Shown: positions 1-6,849, counted from the first letter of the stretch. The stretch: DNA of 11,684 nucleotides from Lentzea sp. (GCA_030146905.1 JASLAV010000583.1:1-11684); one strand, 5' to 3'. Notes: generated by a model not told the origin, from the sequence alone. Numbers and translations: made by a program.

Positions 1-670
1 CCACCCCGGCACGCACGTGCGGATCATCGGTGAGCCGATCTGGGCCGGTCGCACCGAGGTCGAGTACCCGGCCTGCGCCCAGCACGAAGCCCTGATCAAC
101 CTCGCCTTCGCCGGCCGCGACGTGACCATCGCCTGCCCCTACGACACCGCCTCGCTCGACGAGCAGGTCGTGACCGACGCGCTGGCCACCCACCCGCTGG
201 TGTGGGGGACCACCGGCCGCCACACCAGCGACCAGTACGCCCCCGTCGCCGTCGTCGACCGCTACAACCAGCCGTTCGGCATCGCACAGGACGCCGTCAC
301 GCTCCAGGTCACGACCTCCGCCGACGTCCGCGAGGCCCGCCGCTTCGCCACCGCGCACGCCGGCAGGCTCGGCCTGTCCGGCGCCAGGACGGCCGACCTC
401 GCGCTGATCACCACGGAGCTCGTCGTCAACAGCCTCCGGCACGCCGGAGGCTCCTGCCTGCTGAGCATCTGGCAGGAGGACGCCTACCTCGTCTGCACCG
501 TCCAGGACGAGGGCCACATCGCGGACCCTCTCGCCGGCCGCCGCCCCGCCACCCTCGACCAGGAGGGCGGTCGCGGCCTGCTGCTGATCAACCAGCTCGC
601 CGACCTGGTGCGCGTCCACACCGTCCCGCTCGGCACGACCACGCACGTCTTCCTGCGCATCGTCGCCTGA
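1..670 (+). CDS. RsbA-like anti-sigma regulator: MEDS domain plus HATPase_c_2 kinase domain (5' end cut off)
   Basis: Probable regulator of a sigma-B-like partner-switching pathway, with a sensory MEDS domain fused to a GHKL-type ATPase that would bind or phosphorylate partner proteins in the cytoplasm. The reading frame is open from base 2 with no stop, and the first visible residues (HPGTHVRIIGEPIW) fit the middle of a MEDS domain, so the true start lies outside the window and the GTG at 17 is not the start. MEDS continues to about visible residue 80 (C..HE.LINLAF, CPYD). The ATPase fills the last 125 residues or so: N-box with ELVVNSLRHA, a D-x-G motif in VQDEG, and a glycine-rich lid EGGRGLLLINQL. 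All ATP-binding motifs look intact. It faces the STAS gene tail to tail, which supports a shared pathway. It could also act as a serine kinase without being a true anti-sigma factor. Confidence 0.85.
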   Translation, partial: HPGTHVRIIGEPIWAGRTEVEYPACAQHEALINLAFAGRDVTIACPYDTASLDEQVVTDALATHPLVWGTTGRHTSDQYAPVAVVDRYNQPFGIAQDAVTLQVTTSADVREARRFATAHAGRLGLSGARTADLALITTELVVNSLRHAGGSCLLSIWQEDAYLVCTVQDEGHIADPLAGRRPATLDQEGGRGLLLINQLADLVRVHTVPLGTTTHVFLRIVA

Positions 671-678
671 AAGGCCGG

Positions 679-700
679 CGGGCCGTTGCTCAACGGCCTG
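679..700. terminator. Bidirectional hairpin between convergent genes
   Basis: GGCCGTTG (681-688) and CAACGGCC (691-698) form a perfect 8-bp inverted repeat with a 2-nt spacer. A G-T and a C-G pair can extend it to 679-700. It starts 11 nt after the stop of the + gene and overlaps the stop codon of the - gene. There is no T-run, as is common for terminators in GC-rich actinomycetes. The role is inferred from position and symmetry. Confidence 0.55.
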
Positions 701-1049
701 CCAGTGCCTCCGGCACGCTGGCGTAGAGCTGGATCATCTCGTTCAGCGTGGTCGCGCGCAGTGCTCGCAGGACGTTCCCCGCCGGCGCCACCACCCGCAG
801 CGGTGTGCCGTGGTCCTCGCCGCGCAGGTGGTACTCGACCAGCACGGACAGGCCGGACGAGGCCATGAAGGCGATGCCGGTCATGTCCAGGACGACCGCG
901 AGCCCGCGCTCCGCCGCTGTCGCGAACGCCTCGTCGAGGTGGTCGTGCAGGAGCGGCGCCGTGTAGGAGTCGACCTCGCCGGTGACCTGGAGGACCACCG
1001 CGTTCTCCCGCAGTTCTGTTGTGGCTTCCAGCGGTGTCACACCTCCCAC
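690..1049 (-). CDS. STAS-domain anti-sigma factor antagonist
   Basis: A 119-aa single STAS domain, the usual size for SpoIIAA/RsbV-type proteins. These bind an anti-sigma ATPase when unphosphorylated and so release the sigma factor. The signature is the strand VVLDMTGIAF followed by MASSGL, with the phosphoacceptor serine expected at S64 or S65. The N-terminal strand reads NAVVLQVTGEVDSYTAP and the C-terminal half LRVVAPAGNVLRAL. I chose the GTG at 1049 because GGAGGGG lies about 6 nt upstream; the ATG at 1070 adds seven residues but has no ribosome binding site. Its ATPase neighbour at 1-670 is the obvious candidate partner. It lies 52 nt after the Atu4866-family gene on the same strand, so read-through from that operon is possible, but the function looks unrelated. 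Confidence 0.85.
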   Translation of the reverse strand: MGGVTPLEATTELRENAVVLQVTGEVDSYTAPLLHDHLDEAFATAAERGLAVVLDMTGIAFMASSGLSVLVEYHLRGEDHGTPLRVVAPAGNVLRALRATTLNEMIQLYASVPEALAGR

Positions 1050-1101
1050 GAGTCCCCTCCAGGGTGACATGCCGGGTGCCTGTTGTCGATCACCAGCCGC
1101 T

Positions 1102-1362
1102 CTACCTGGGGCGTTGCTCGCGGTGCAGCACGAGGTGCTCGTGGTAGAGGATCTCGTCGCGGACGTCACCCGTCGCGGTGAACCCGAGGTCGTCGAAGTA
1201 GTCGATGTGGTCACCGTCGACGGTGTAGCGGCCGGTGTAGGCGCGCTTGCGGCCATCGCGTTCTTCTTCGTAGCGGCCGTTGGGGAGGAGCTCCTGGCGG
1301 ATGCGGCCGTCCGCGGTGACCCACATGCCGATGTGGGGGTGCTGTGCGGTGGTGCCGGACAT
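1102..1362 (-). CDS. Atu4866-family small protein
   Basis: An 86-aa protein resembling the Atu4866 family (small, beta-rich; from memory the structure is streptavidin-like). Recognisable conserved stretches are IGMWVTADGRIRQELLPNGRY, here split as residues 11-21 and 22-31, then AYTGRYTVDG at 41-50 and DDLGFTATGD at 57-66, a pattern of short strands with aromatic and charged residues. Start is the ATG at 1362 with AAAGG about 10 nt upstream. It lies 31 nt after the amidohydrolase and is the last gene of the metabolic run. No catalytic residues can be named; a ligand-binding or accessory role is a guess from the fold. Family assignment is fairly firm, function unknown. Confidence 0.75.
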   Translation of the reverse strand: MSGTTAQHPHIGMWVTADGRIRQELLPNGRYEEERDGRKRAYTGRYTVDGDHIDYFDDLGFTATGDVRDEILYHEHLVLHREQRPR

Positions 1363-1393
1363 GGTTCTCGCCTTTCGTGGGTCTGCGGTGTGC

Positions 1394-2773
1394 TCAGGAC
1401 GAGTGCGCGGCTTTGAGGATCCGGTCGCGGGAGGCGCGGACTTCCTGTCCGAGCGCGGGCACGTCGACGTCCAGGACGGTGCCCTCCCACTTGCGGACCT
1501 GGCCCGCGATGAACACCGCGCGGATGTTGCGGGGGTCGGAGCCGAGGACGAGGGTGCCGATCGGGTCGTTGAGCGGCATGTTGTTGAGGTCCTCCGCGTG
1601 CACGACCAGCAGGTCGGCCTGCTTGCCGGGGGTGAGGGAACCGGTGACGTCACCGAGGCCGATGCTCTTGGCGCCGTGCAGGGTGGCGAAGTCGAGCACG
1701 TCGTGGACGCCGATCCGGGTGGGCGTGGCGGCGGTGGTGCCGTAGACGGCGTTCACGGCGCGCATGCGCTGGATGGCGTGCAGGGCCCGCATCTGCGTGA
1801 ACATGTCGCTGGCCAGGGCGACTTCCACGTCGATGCCGAGACCGGGGCGGATGCCGACGGCGAGTGCTTCGTCGATGGCGGGAACGGCTGTCTCCAGCCC
1901 GATCTGCGCTTCGGAGGTGGGAGCCAGCGACACCGCGGTGCCGGTGTCGGCCATGGCCTGCCACGCCGCGCCCGTGAGGCCGGTGCAGTGGATCAGCGAG
2001 ACGTCCGGGCCGAGGATCCCTTCCCCGGCCCAGCGCAGGACGGCTGCCGACGACGAGGTGCCGAAGACGGCGTCGACGCTGACGCCGATGTCGAGGTCGC
2101 GTGCCAGCCGCGCGAGACGGGGGCCGTAGGCGAGGTCGGGTCCGGCGATCTCGTCGGTGGCCAGCGTGGCGAGGCGCAGGGTGACGAGGCTGTCGCGCGA
2201 GGAGAAGTAGGTGTCCTTCAACCGCGCGAGGTCGGCAGGCCATTGGCCTTCCCAGTCGCCGAAGTGCGGGCGCATCGAGGCGTGCACGCCGCGGATGCCG
2301 GTGTCGACCAGCGCCTGGACGGCGGCGTCGGAGTGGGCGGGCGTGCGGGAGTTGTGGGAGAAGTCGAGCATCGTGGTGATGCCGCTGTCGATCGCGGTCA
2401 GCGCGGCCAGCTTCGTCCCGACGTACATGTCGTCGGGCTGGTAGGCCGGGGCGATGCCGGCCAGGGTGGACATCACGTACTCGCCGAGGTCGTTGACGTC
2501 GGGCATGACCCGGCGCAGCTGCGCCTCCCAGGCGTGGCGGTGGGTGTCGACGAAGCCGGGAGCGATGATCGAGCCGGTGGCGTCGACGACGATCGCGTCG
2601 CCGGCGGGCAGCTCGGGGGCGACGGCGGTGATCGTGTCGCCCTCGACGAGCACGTCGCCTTGCGGCAGGGTGCCCAGCTCGGGGTCCATGGTGACGACGG
2701 TGGCGCCGGTGAGCAGGACGCGGCGTCGTGGGTCCGAGCCGTGCCTGCGCAGCAGTTCGAGGGTGGAGGTCAT
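1394..2773 (-). CDS. Amidohydrolase-superfamily protein (cytosine deaminase/AtzA-like), altered metal site
   Basis: A 459-aa cytoplasmic TIM-barrel amidohydrolase related to the ATZ/TRZ and cytosine deaminase group, expected to use one divalent metal to hydrolyse a deaminable or dechlorinable ring or amide. An N-terminal beta-sandwich segment (20-70) leads into the metal motif APGFVDTHRH (H78, H80). H262 in LIHCTGL and D315 in GLGIDVE fit the later ligands. The C-terminal composite domain has GSLTPGKQADLLVV (378-391). At the position where relatives carry the barrel-strand-5 histidine and catalytic glutamate (H-x-x-E), this protein reads VSVDAVF, giving D234 and F237. So either an aspartate replaces the ligand or the chemistry differs. 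The start ATG at 2773 has AGGAA about 8 nt upstream and lies 22 nt after the flavin reductase gene, so the two are surely cotranscribed. Substrate unknown. Confidence 0.88.
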   Translation of the reverse strand: MTSTLELLRRHGSDPRRRVLLTGATVVTMDPELGTLPQGDVLVEGDTITAVAPELPAGDAIVVDATGSIIAPGFVDTHRHAWEAQLRRVMPDVNDLGEYVMSTLAGIAPAYQPDDMYVGTKLAALTAIDSGITTMLDFSHNSRTPAHSDAAVQALVDTGIRGVHASMRPHFGDWEGQWPADLARLKDTYFSSRDSLVTLRLATLATDEIAGPDLAYGPRLARLARDLDIGVSVDAVFGTSSSAAVLRWAGEGILGPDVSLIHCTGLTGAAWQAMADTGTAVSLAPTSEAQIGLETAVPAIDEALAVGIRPGLGIDVEVALASDMFTQMRALHAIQRMRAVNAVYGTTAATPTRIGVHDVLDFATLHGAKSIGLGDVTGSLTPGKQADLLVVHAEDLNNMPLNDPIGTLVLGSDPRNIRAVFIAGQVRKWEGTVLDVDVPALGQEVRASRDRILKAAHSS

Positions 2774-2795
2774 GGTCGTTCCTGCTTCCTGGTGC

Positions 2796-3371
2796 TCAAC
2801 GGGTGAGGTGGCGCCACTTGGTCATGCGGTCGCGCAGGTCCACAGTGGACGCGTTGGTGGAGAAGGTTCCGTCGCCGCGGTGGTGGAACTCGCCGGCTCC
2901 TCGCCTGCCGGCGTCGAACCACGCCCGCTCGCCGCGCAGGATCCACAGGTTGTAGTCGTCGACGAGCCGGTCGTCGGCCACGGTGCACTCGATGTTGGCG
3001 AAGCACTCCGCGACCAGTGGTGCTCGCACCACGGCGGCGGGTGCCGGGGTGAGGCCGAACCGCTGCCACTTGTCGGTTTCACGGCCGGAGGTGTTGCCGA
3101 CCGCGACCACGCGCTCGGCGAGGTCGATGGACGGGATCGAGACGACGCACTCCCCGGTGTCGCGCAGGGCGTCGTAGCTGTGGTCCCACGGGCCGATGAC
3201 CAGGCCGATCAACGCGCCGTGGGCGATCGGCATGTTGAAGCCGTTGGTCATCAGGTTGGCGCGTCGTCCGTCGAAAGTGGACACCATGACGACGGGACCC
3301 GGCTCGATCAGCCGGTGCACGTCGCTGATCGGGTACTCGGTGAAGCTCTGGTGGGCGAGGCTGGTGGTCAT
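2796..3371 (-). CDS. Flavin reductase-like (DIM6/NTAB) domain protein
   Basis: A 191-aa FMN-binding split-barrel protein of the flavin reductase-like family. Such proteins reduce or hold FMN, often to supply a partner monooxygenase. Evidence: the N-terminal strand PGPVVMVST (25-32) followed by RRANLMTNGFNMPIA (36-50), the usual FMN-contact region; then LVIGPWDHSYDALRDTGECVVSIPS at 57-81, read in two parts as a strand and helix typical of the fold; and a C-terminal FHHRGDGTF (162-170), like the tail of flavoredoxin-type members. I prefer ATG 3371, with GAAGGGA about 9 nt upstream, over the GTG at 3401, which would overlap the previous stop. It sits 29 nt after SDR-b and 22 nt before the amidohydrolase. 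No flavin-dependent monooxygenase is present in the window, so its partner is unclear; it may act alone. Confidence 0.82.
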   Translation of the reverse strand: MTTSLAHQSFTEYPISDVHRLIEPGPVVMVSTFDGRRANLMTNGFNMPIAHGALIGLVIGPWDHSYDALRDTGECVVSIPSIDLAERVVAVGNTSGRETDKWQRFGLTPAPAAVVRAPLVAECFANIECTVADDRLVDDYNLWILRGERAWFDAGRRGAGEFHHRGDGTFSTNASTVDLRDRMTKWRHLTR

Positions 3372-3400
3372 GGTCGAGTTCCCTTCTTCCAGCGGTGCCA

Positions 3401-4177
3401 CTAGATCGCCTGTGCTGTCGGGAAGATCGTGATCTCGGTGAGGTTGACGTGGCGCGGCACGGCGGCCATGAACGCCACGGTCTCGGCGACGTCGGCGGGC
3501 CGCAGCACGTCGATCTGGTCGATGAGGTCGGCCATGAGGCTGCTGGCGTCGGGATCGGTGACGTGGTCGGGCAGCTCCGTGTCGACCATGCCGGGCTCGA
3601 TGGTCGCCACGCGGATGTTCTGGCGCCCGAGTTCGACGCGCAGCAGCCGGGTGAGGTGGCTGATGTAGGCCTTCGTGCCCGAGTAGACCGAGAACTTCTC
3701 CAGGATCCGGGTGGCCGCGATCGAGGACGTGGTGATCAGGTCAGCGGGTGCGCCCGCCCCGGCGGCCGCGGTCAGGTGCGGCAGGAAGGCGCCGATGACG
3801 TTCATGACGCCGGTGACGTTCAGGTCGATCTGGCGTTGCCAGTCGTCCTGGCGCAGGTCGGTGATCGGCGAGATGAGCTGCACCCCGGCGTTGTTGAAGA
3901 CGAGGTCGGCCGTCCCGAGCCGGTCGGCGACCCGCTGTGCGGCGGCGTGGACCGCCGCCCGGTCGGTGACGTCGACGCCGACGGCGAGCGCGGTGCCGCC
4001 GGCGCGCTCGATCGACTCGGCCAGTGCGTCGAGGTTGTCCTGGCGGCGGGCGAGCACGGCGACCTTCGCGCCGAGCCCTGCCAGGCGCGTGGCGGTGGCG
4101 GCGCCGATGCCGCTGGAGGCACCGGAGACCACGGCCACGCGGCCGGCCAGCGGGGTTCCCGTGAGCAGAGCGGACAT
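3401..4177 (-). CDS. SDR family oxidoreductase (SDR-b, classical type)
   Basis: A 258-aa classical short-chain dehydrogenase/reductase, a cytoplasmic NAD(P)-dependent enzyme acting on an alcohol or carbonyl. The cofactor motif is SGASSGIG (18-25), followed by an arginine pair in LARRQ (42-46) that suggests NADPH. NNAG is at 95-98, N120 is the catalytic asparagine, serines 151/152 lie before Y165-x3-K169 (YSGTK), and EPGMVDTEL (194-202) is the usual PG motif. All catalytic residues are present. ATG 4177 follows a strong GGAGGAGG about 9 nt upstream. It begins 41 nt after SDR-a and ends 29 nt before the flavin reductase. The two SDRs are quite different in sequence and so are not a recent duplication. 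Substrate not assignable. Confidence 0.9.
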   Translation of the reverse strand: MSALLTGTPLAGRVAVVSGASSGIGAATATRLAGLGAKVAVLARRQDNLDALAESIERAGGTALAVGVDVTDRAAVHAAAQRVADRLGTADLVFNNAGVQLISPITDLRQDDWQRQIDLNVTGVMNVIGAFLPHLTAAAGAGAPADLITTSSIAATRILEKFSVYSGTKAYISHLTRLLRVELGRQNIRVATIEPGMVDTELPDHVTDPDASSLMADLIDQIDVLRPADVAETVAFMAAVPRHVNLTEITIFPTAQAI

Positions 4178-4218
4178 GACGGAGTTCCTCCTCCTGGAAG
4201 GTGTGCGAAGGGGGCCGG

Positions 4219-5067
4219 TCAGGCCGGGGCGACGACGTCCTCGTGGGCGGTGGCGGCGGACTTGTCCCGCCACGGCGCCAGGTCCCGTTCGATCTGCGCG
4301 AGCTTCACCTGCAGGCGGTCGAGGGTGTCCGGGCCCAGGTAGAGGTGCGTCGGCAGGCTGTCGCCGCTCGTGACCTCGTGGATCAGGGCGGCGCCCTTGA
4401 CCGGGTCGCCGAGCTGGGTGTGGTTGGCGGTGCCCGCCCAGTCGAGGGTCACGTGCGCGGGAGTGCCGTCGTAGTCGGCGATCCGCTCGGCCGCGACCGA
4501 CAGGGAGCTGGCGTCGAGGAAGTCCGTGCGCAGCACGCCGGGTTCGACCACCATGGACTGGATCCCGAACGGCGCCAGCTCGGCGGACAGGGCCTCGCTG
4601 ATCCCGGCCACGGCGAACTTCGAGGCGCTGTACAGGCTCACGCCCGGTTCGCCCTCGAAACCCGACCGGGATCCGATGTGGACGAGCTTGCCGGATCCCT
4701 GGCTGCGCATGACGGGCAGCACCGCGCGGGTCATGGTGATCAGGCCGAACACGTTGAGGTCGAACAGCGACCGGGCCTCGGCGTCGGTGATCTCCTCCAG
4801 TGCGCCGAGCAGACCGCGGCCCGCGTTGTTGACCAGCACGTCGATGCCGCCGAAGCGGTCGGTGGCCGCCCGCACCGCGCCGGGGACGGCCTGCGCGTCG
4901 GTGACGTCCAGCGCGACGACCAGCGCGTTCGCCGCCGTCCTCAGGTCGTCCGGCACGCGGTCGGGGTTGCGCACGGCGACCACGACGTCGTCGCCTCCGC
5001 GCAGGGCGGCTCGGGCGATCTCGGCGCCGAGGCCGCGGGATGCTCCGGTGATGAACCAGGTGGACAT
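4219..5067 (-). CDS. SDR family oxidoreductase (SDR-a, classical type, first gene of operon)
   Basis: A 282-aa classical SDR. Rossmann motif TGASRGLG (7-14), AVRNPDR (31-37) after the second strand suggesting NADP use, DVTD at 54-57, NNAG (80-83), N105, serines at 133/135, Y146-x3-K150 (YSASK), and EPGVLRTDF near residue 170. The C-terminal extension of about 40 residues fits the oxidoreductase/SDR subgroup that lies next to MmyB-type regulators in actinomycetes. ATG 5067 has GGAAGGAA about 10 nt upstream, and that ribosome binding site lies in an inverted repeat arm (5074-5082). It is the first gene after the regulator and its 141-nt upstream gap holds the likely operon promoter. Regulation by the MmyB-type protein is an inference from position. 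Confidence 0.9.
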   Translation of the reverse strand: MSTWFITGASRGLGAEIARAALRGGDDVVVAVRNPDRVPDDLRTAANALVVALDVTDAQAVPGAVRAATDRFGGIDVLVNNAGRGLLGALEEITDAEARSLFDLNVFGLITMTRAVLPVMRSQGSGKLVHIGSRSGFEGEPGVSLYSASKFAVAGISEALSAELAPFGIQSMVVEPGVLRTDFLDASSLSVAAERIADYDGTPAHVTLDWAGTANHTQLGDPVKGAALIHEVTSGDSLPTHLYLGPDTLDRLQVKLAQIERDLAPWRDKSAATAHEDVVAPA

Positions 5068-5073
5068 GACGAT

Positions 5074-5134
5074 CTCGTTCCTTCCGGCCGTTCCGCGTGT
5101 GCGGCGGGCGTTTCCCGCCGCTGACAGGAACGAG
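5074..5134 (-). promoter_or_regulatory. Nested inverted repeats in SDR operon leader, covering the ribosome binding site
   Basis: CTCGTTCCT (5074-5082) and AGGAACGAG (5126-5134) are perfect 9-bp complements. They enclose a second perfect repeat, GCGGCGGG (5101-5108) and CCCGCCGC (5114-5121) with a 5-nt loop. In the operon transcript the downstream outer arm contains part of the GGAAGGAA ribosome binding site of SDR-a, so pairing would hide it. This only works if transcription starts upstream of 5134. The alternative is that these are DNA-level operator half-sites. Confidence 0.4.
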
Positions 5135-5148
5135 TCTGTCCACGTGGA
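5123..5148. promoter_or_regulatory. Candidate operator region for SDR operon
   Basis: GACAG-N8-CTGTC (5123-5140) is an 18-bp spaced inverted repeat, typical in size for a dimeric regulator. It abuts TCCACGTGGA (5139-5148), a perfect 10-bp palindrome. Both lie 56-82 nt upstream of the SDR-a start and below the MmyB-type gene. On the - strand CAGACT (5138-5133) could serve as a poor -10, but I cannot name a convincing promoter. Binding by the neighbouring regulator is inferred from position only. Confidence 0.4.
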
Positions 5149-5208
5149 ACAGCCGGAAGAAGGCCCCGGGTTTCCTGGGAGGAACGCACCCACCCAGGGC
5201 TGCGCGGC

Positions 5209-6063
5209 CTACGCGCGCGGAGCCTCCGCGGAGCGCGTGGCCAGCACGGCGTCGGCGTGGACGCGCAGACGCCGGAACGCCTCCATGGTCGGCGAGGCCG
5301 GTTCGGCCTGGTAGACGACCAGCTGCTGGTGCGGGGCGCCGCTCACGGTGAACGTGGAGAACTGGATCTCCAGGTCACCCACCTGCGAATGGCGCAGGAG
5401 CTTGGTCTCCTGGGTCTTGGGCTTCACGTCGTGCCGGGCCCACAGCTCGGCGAACTCCCTGCTGCGGGCGGACAGGCCGGCGACTACCTCGGCGATGCGT
5501 GCGTTATCGGGGTCGTGGCCGTACGCGGCGCGGATCTCGGCGACGCAGGAGTGCGCCGCGCGGTCCCACTCCCGGTAGAAAGCACGCCCGGCGGGGTCCA
5601 GGAACACCATGCGGGCCAGGTTGTCGGCGGGGGTGAAGGCGTCGTGCAGCGCGTCGGCCATCGCGTTGGACGCCATGACGTCCAGCGACGGACCGACGAC
5701 GAACGCGGGTGAGTCGGACCAGCTGTCCATGAGCTGCCGCAGCTGGGTGCTGACCGGGATGTTCGCGGTGCGGCGCCACGTCCTGGCCTCCGCCGGCTGG
5801 ACCAGGAGCCACAGGTACTCGGTGGCCGCGGTGTCGAGCCGCAGCGCCCGCGCCACCGCCTCCACCACCTGTGCCGACGGGCTGGACTCGCGGCCCTGTT
5901 CCAGGCGCATGTAGTAGTCGCTGCTCACCCCGGCGAGGATGGCGACCTCCTCGCGGCGCAGGCCTTGCACGCGACGACGGCCGTGGTCGGGCAGCCCGAC
6001 GTCCTGCGGTGTGAGAGCCGCCCGCCGGGCACGGAGGAAGTCGCCGAGAGGTGTGCCGGTCAT
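5209..6063 (-). CDS. XRE-family regulator with MmyB-like ligand-binding domain
   Basis: A 284-aa transcription regulator. The N-terminal helix-turn-helix spans about 8-60: LGDFLRARRAALTPQDVGL, then GLRREEVAILAGVSSDYYMRLEQGRE (34-59, read as two helices), the hallmark of this group. An MmyB-like domain (about 100-275, WLLVQPAEARTW onward, with DNLARMVFLDPAGR and a LEIQFSTFTVSGAPHQQLVVY segment ending in the usual beta-rich part) probably binds a fatty-acid-like or other small ligand. Full length for the family. The ATG at 6063 has almost no ribosome binding site; a promoter at 6072-6100 would start transcription at about the ATG, suggesting a leaderless message. It lies directly upstream of, and on the same strand as, the SDR operon, a common arrangement for this family, so it is the likely regulator of that operon. 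Confidence 0.9.
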   Translation of the reverse strand: MTGTPLGDFLRARRAALTPQDVGLPDHGRRRVQGLRREEVAILAGVSSDYYMRLEQGRESSPSAQVVEAVARALRLDTAATEYLWLLVQPAEARTWRRTANIPVSTQLRQLMDSWSDSPAFVVGPSLDVMASNAMADALHDAFTPADNLARMVFLDPAGRAFYREWDRAAHSCVAEIRAAYGHDPDNARIAEVVAGLSARSREFAELWARHDVKPKTQETKLLRHSQVGDLEIQFSTFTVSGAPHQQLVVYQAEPASPTMEAFRRLRVHADAVLATRSAEAPRA

Positions 6064-6071
6064 GAGAACGA

Positions 6072-6100
6072 ACTCAACCTGCGCGACGGTGTCCCGTCAA
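6072..6100 (-). promoter_or_regulatory. Candidate leaderless promoter of the MmyB-type gene
   Basis: On the - strand TTGACG (6100-6095) is followed after 17 nt by TTGAGT (6077-6072). The expected start point is at or next to the ATG at 6063, which lacks a good ribosome binding site. The -35 box is good, the -10 box weak. The gap between this gene and the RDD gene is only 68 nt, so read-through from the RDD gene is also possible. Confidence 0.35.
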
Positions 6101-6131
6101 CCGCGGGCGTCCCAGGTGCTCAGCTTTCCGG

Positions 6132-6710
6132 TCAACGGCGCTGGTCGACCGGGCTGGGCGTGTCGAGGCGCACGAAGCCGGCCGCGTGCAGTCGCCGGGT
6201 GGCGTGGTCGTCGATGCTGATCCTGCGCAGCGAGCCGGCGGGGATCGTCCCGCCGACGGTGAAGGCGACGAGCAGCGTGGGGAAGAGCACGGTGCGCACG
6301 AGCATGGCCCAGCAGGCCGAGGCGCCGAGCCGGTGGCCGTTCTTGACGCGGACGAGGCGGGTCCCGGTGAGCACCGCGCCGAGCGCGCGGCCGTTGCCGA
6401 AGAACAGGCCGTAGAGGACCGGCACGCCGAACAGCAGACCGAGCAGGGTCAGCGGCGCCACGTTGTCGGAGACGTCGCTGTCGTGGACGGCGACTGCGAA
6501 CACGACGAAACCGGTGCTCACGCCGAACAGGTAGACGAGGAAGTCCACCAGCCAGGACAGCAGTCGTGCCCATCCGCCCGCCGTGACGTAGAGGGTCCCG
6601 TCGTCGAACATCTCGACCCGTTTCGCGACCGCCGGACCGAACCCCTGTTCGACGTGCTGCTTGGCGAGGTCCATCCGGGACGGCGGCCGCCCGGAGCCGG
6701 CGACGGTCAT
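6132..6710 (-). CDS. RDD family membrane protein
   Basis: A 192-aa integral membrane protein of the RDD family, whose members have few charged residues in the membrane except the conserved Arg and Asp; roles vary (some transport sodium or protons) and none is proved here. A 45-residue cytoplasmic N-terminus is followed by three hydrophobic segments at about 50-74, 86-105 and 133-153. R49 and D56 in ARLLSWLVDF match the R and first D of the family. The second half has the usual LGAVLTGTRLVRVKNG (110-125), and IDDHATRRL (166-174) fits the final D-x-x-x-T pattern. ATG 6710 has GGGAG about 7 nt upstream. It follows the response regulator gene on the same strand after 164 nt, with a terminator-like hairpin between, so it is probably its own unit. 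Confidence 0.85.
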   Translation of the reverse strand: MTVAGSGRPPSRMDLAKQHVEQGFGPAVAKRVEMFDDGTLYVTAGGWARLLSWLVDFLVYLFGVSTGFVVFAVAVHDSDVSDNVAPLTLLGLLFGVPVLYGLFFGNGRALGAVLTGTRLVRVKNGHRLGASACWAMLVRTVLFPTLLVAFTVGGTIPAGSLRRISIDDHATRRLHAAGFVRLDTPSPVDQRR

Positions 6711-6779
6711 GGTGCGCTCCCGCGTGTCTCGTGGTCGGTGATCAGCCGTTGCCGCCGCGGCAGGGCGTGCTTCAGCTGC

Positions 6780-6842
6780 TCCCCAGTCGTGGGGATCCGA
6801 ACGTAGTGGACACGTCTGCCGGGCGGTGTGGGTCGATCGACC
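6780..6842 (-). promoter_or_regulatory. Upstream region of RDD gene: 12-bp palindrome, candidate -10 and short hairpin
   Basis: GGTCGATCGACC (6831-6842) is a perfect 12-bp palindrome about 120 nt upstream of the RDD start. Downstream on the - strand, TACGTT (6805-6800) is a plausible -10 without a clear -35. A perfect 6-bp repeat, TCCCCA and TGGGGA with a 4-nt loop (6780-6795), would lie at the 5' end of the transcript. Function is inferred only from position. Confidence 0.35.
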
Positions 6843-6849
6843 GGTTGAC

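Noticed and set aside
1280..2806. A 508-codon open frame on + across the amidohydrolase region
   Set aside because: It is antisense to the amidohydrolase and Atu4866 genes, and its product is a Gly/Val/Asp/Arg-rich low-complexity chain of the kind made by reading GC-rich genes backwards.
3401..5143. A 580-codon frame on - that appears to fuse the two SDR regions
   Set aside because: Only its last 258 codons are a gene (SDR-b, own start and strong ribosome binding site). The upstream part is an out-of-frame reading of SDR-a, rich in Arg and Pro.
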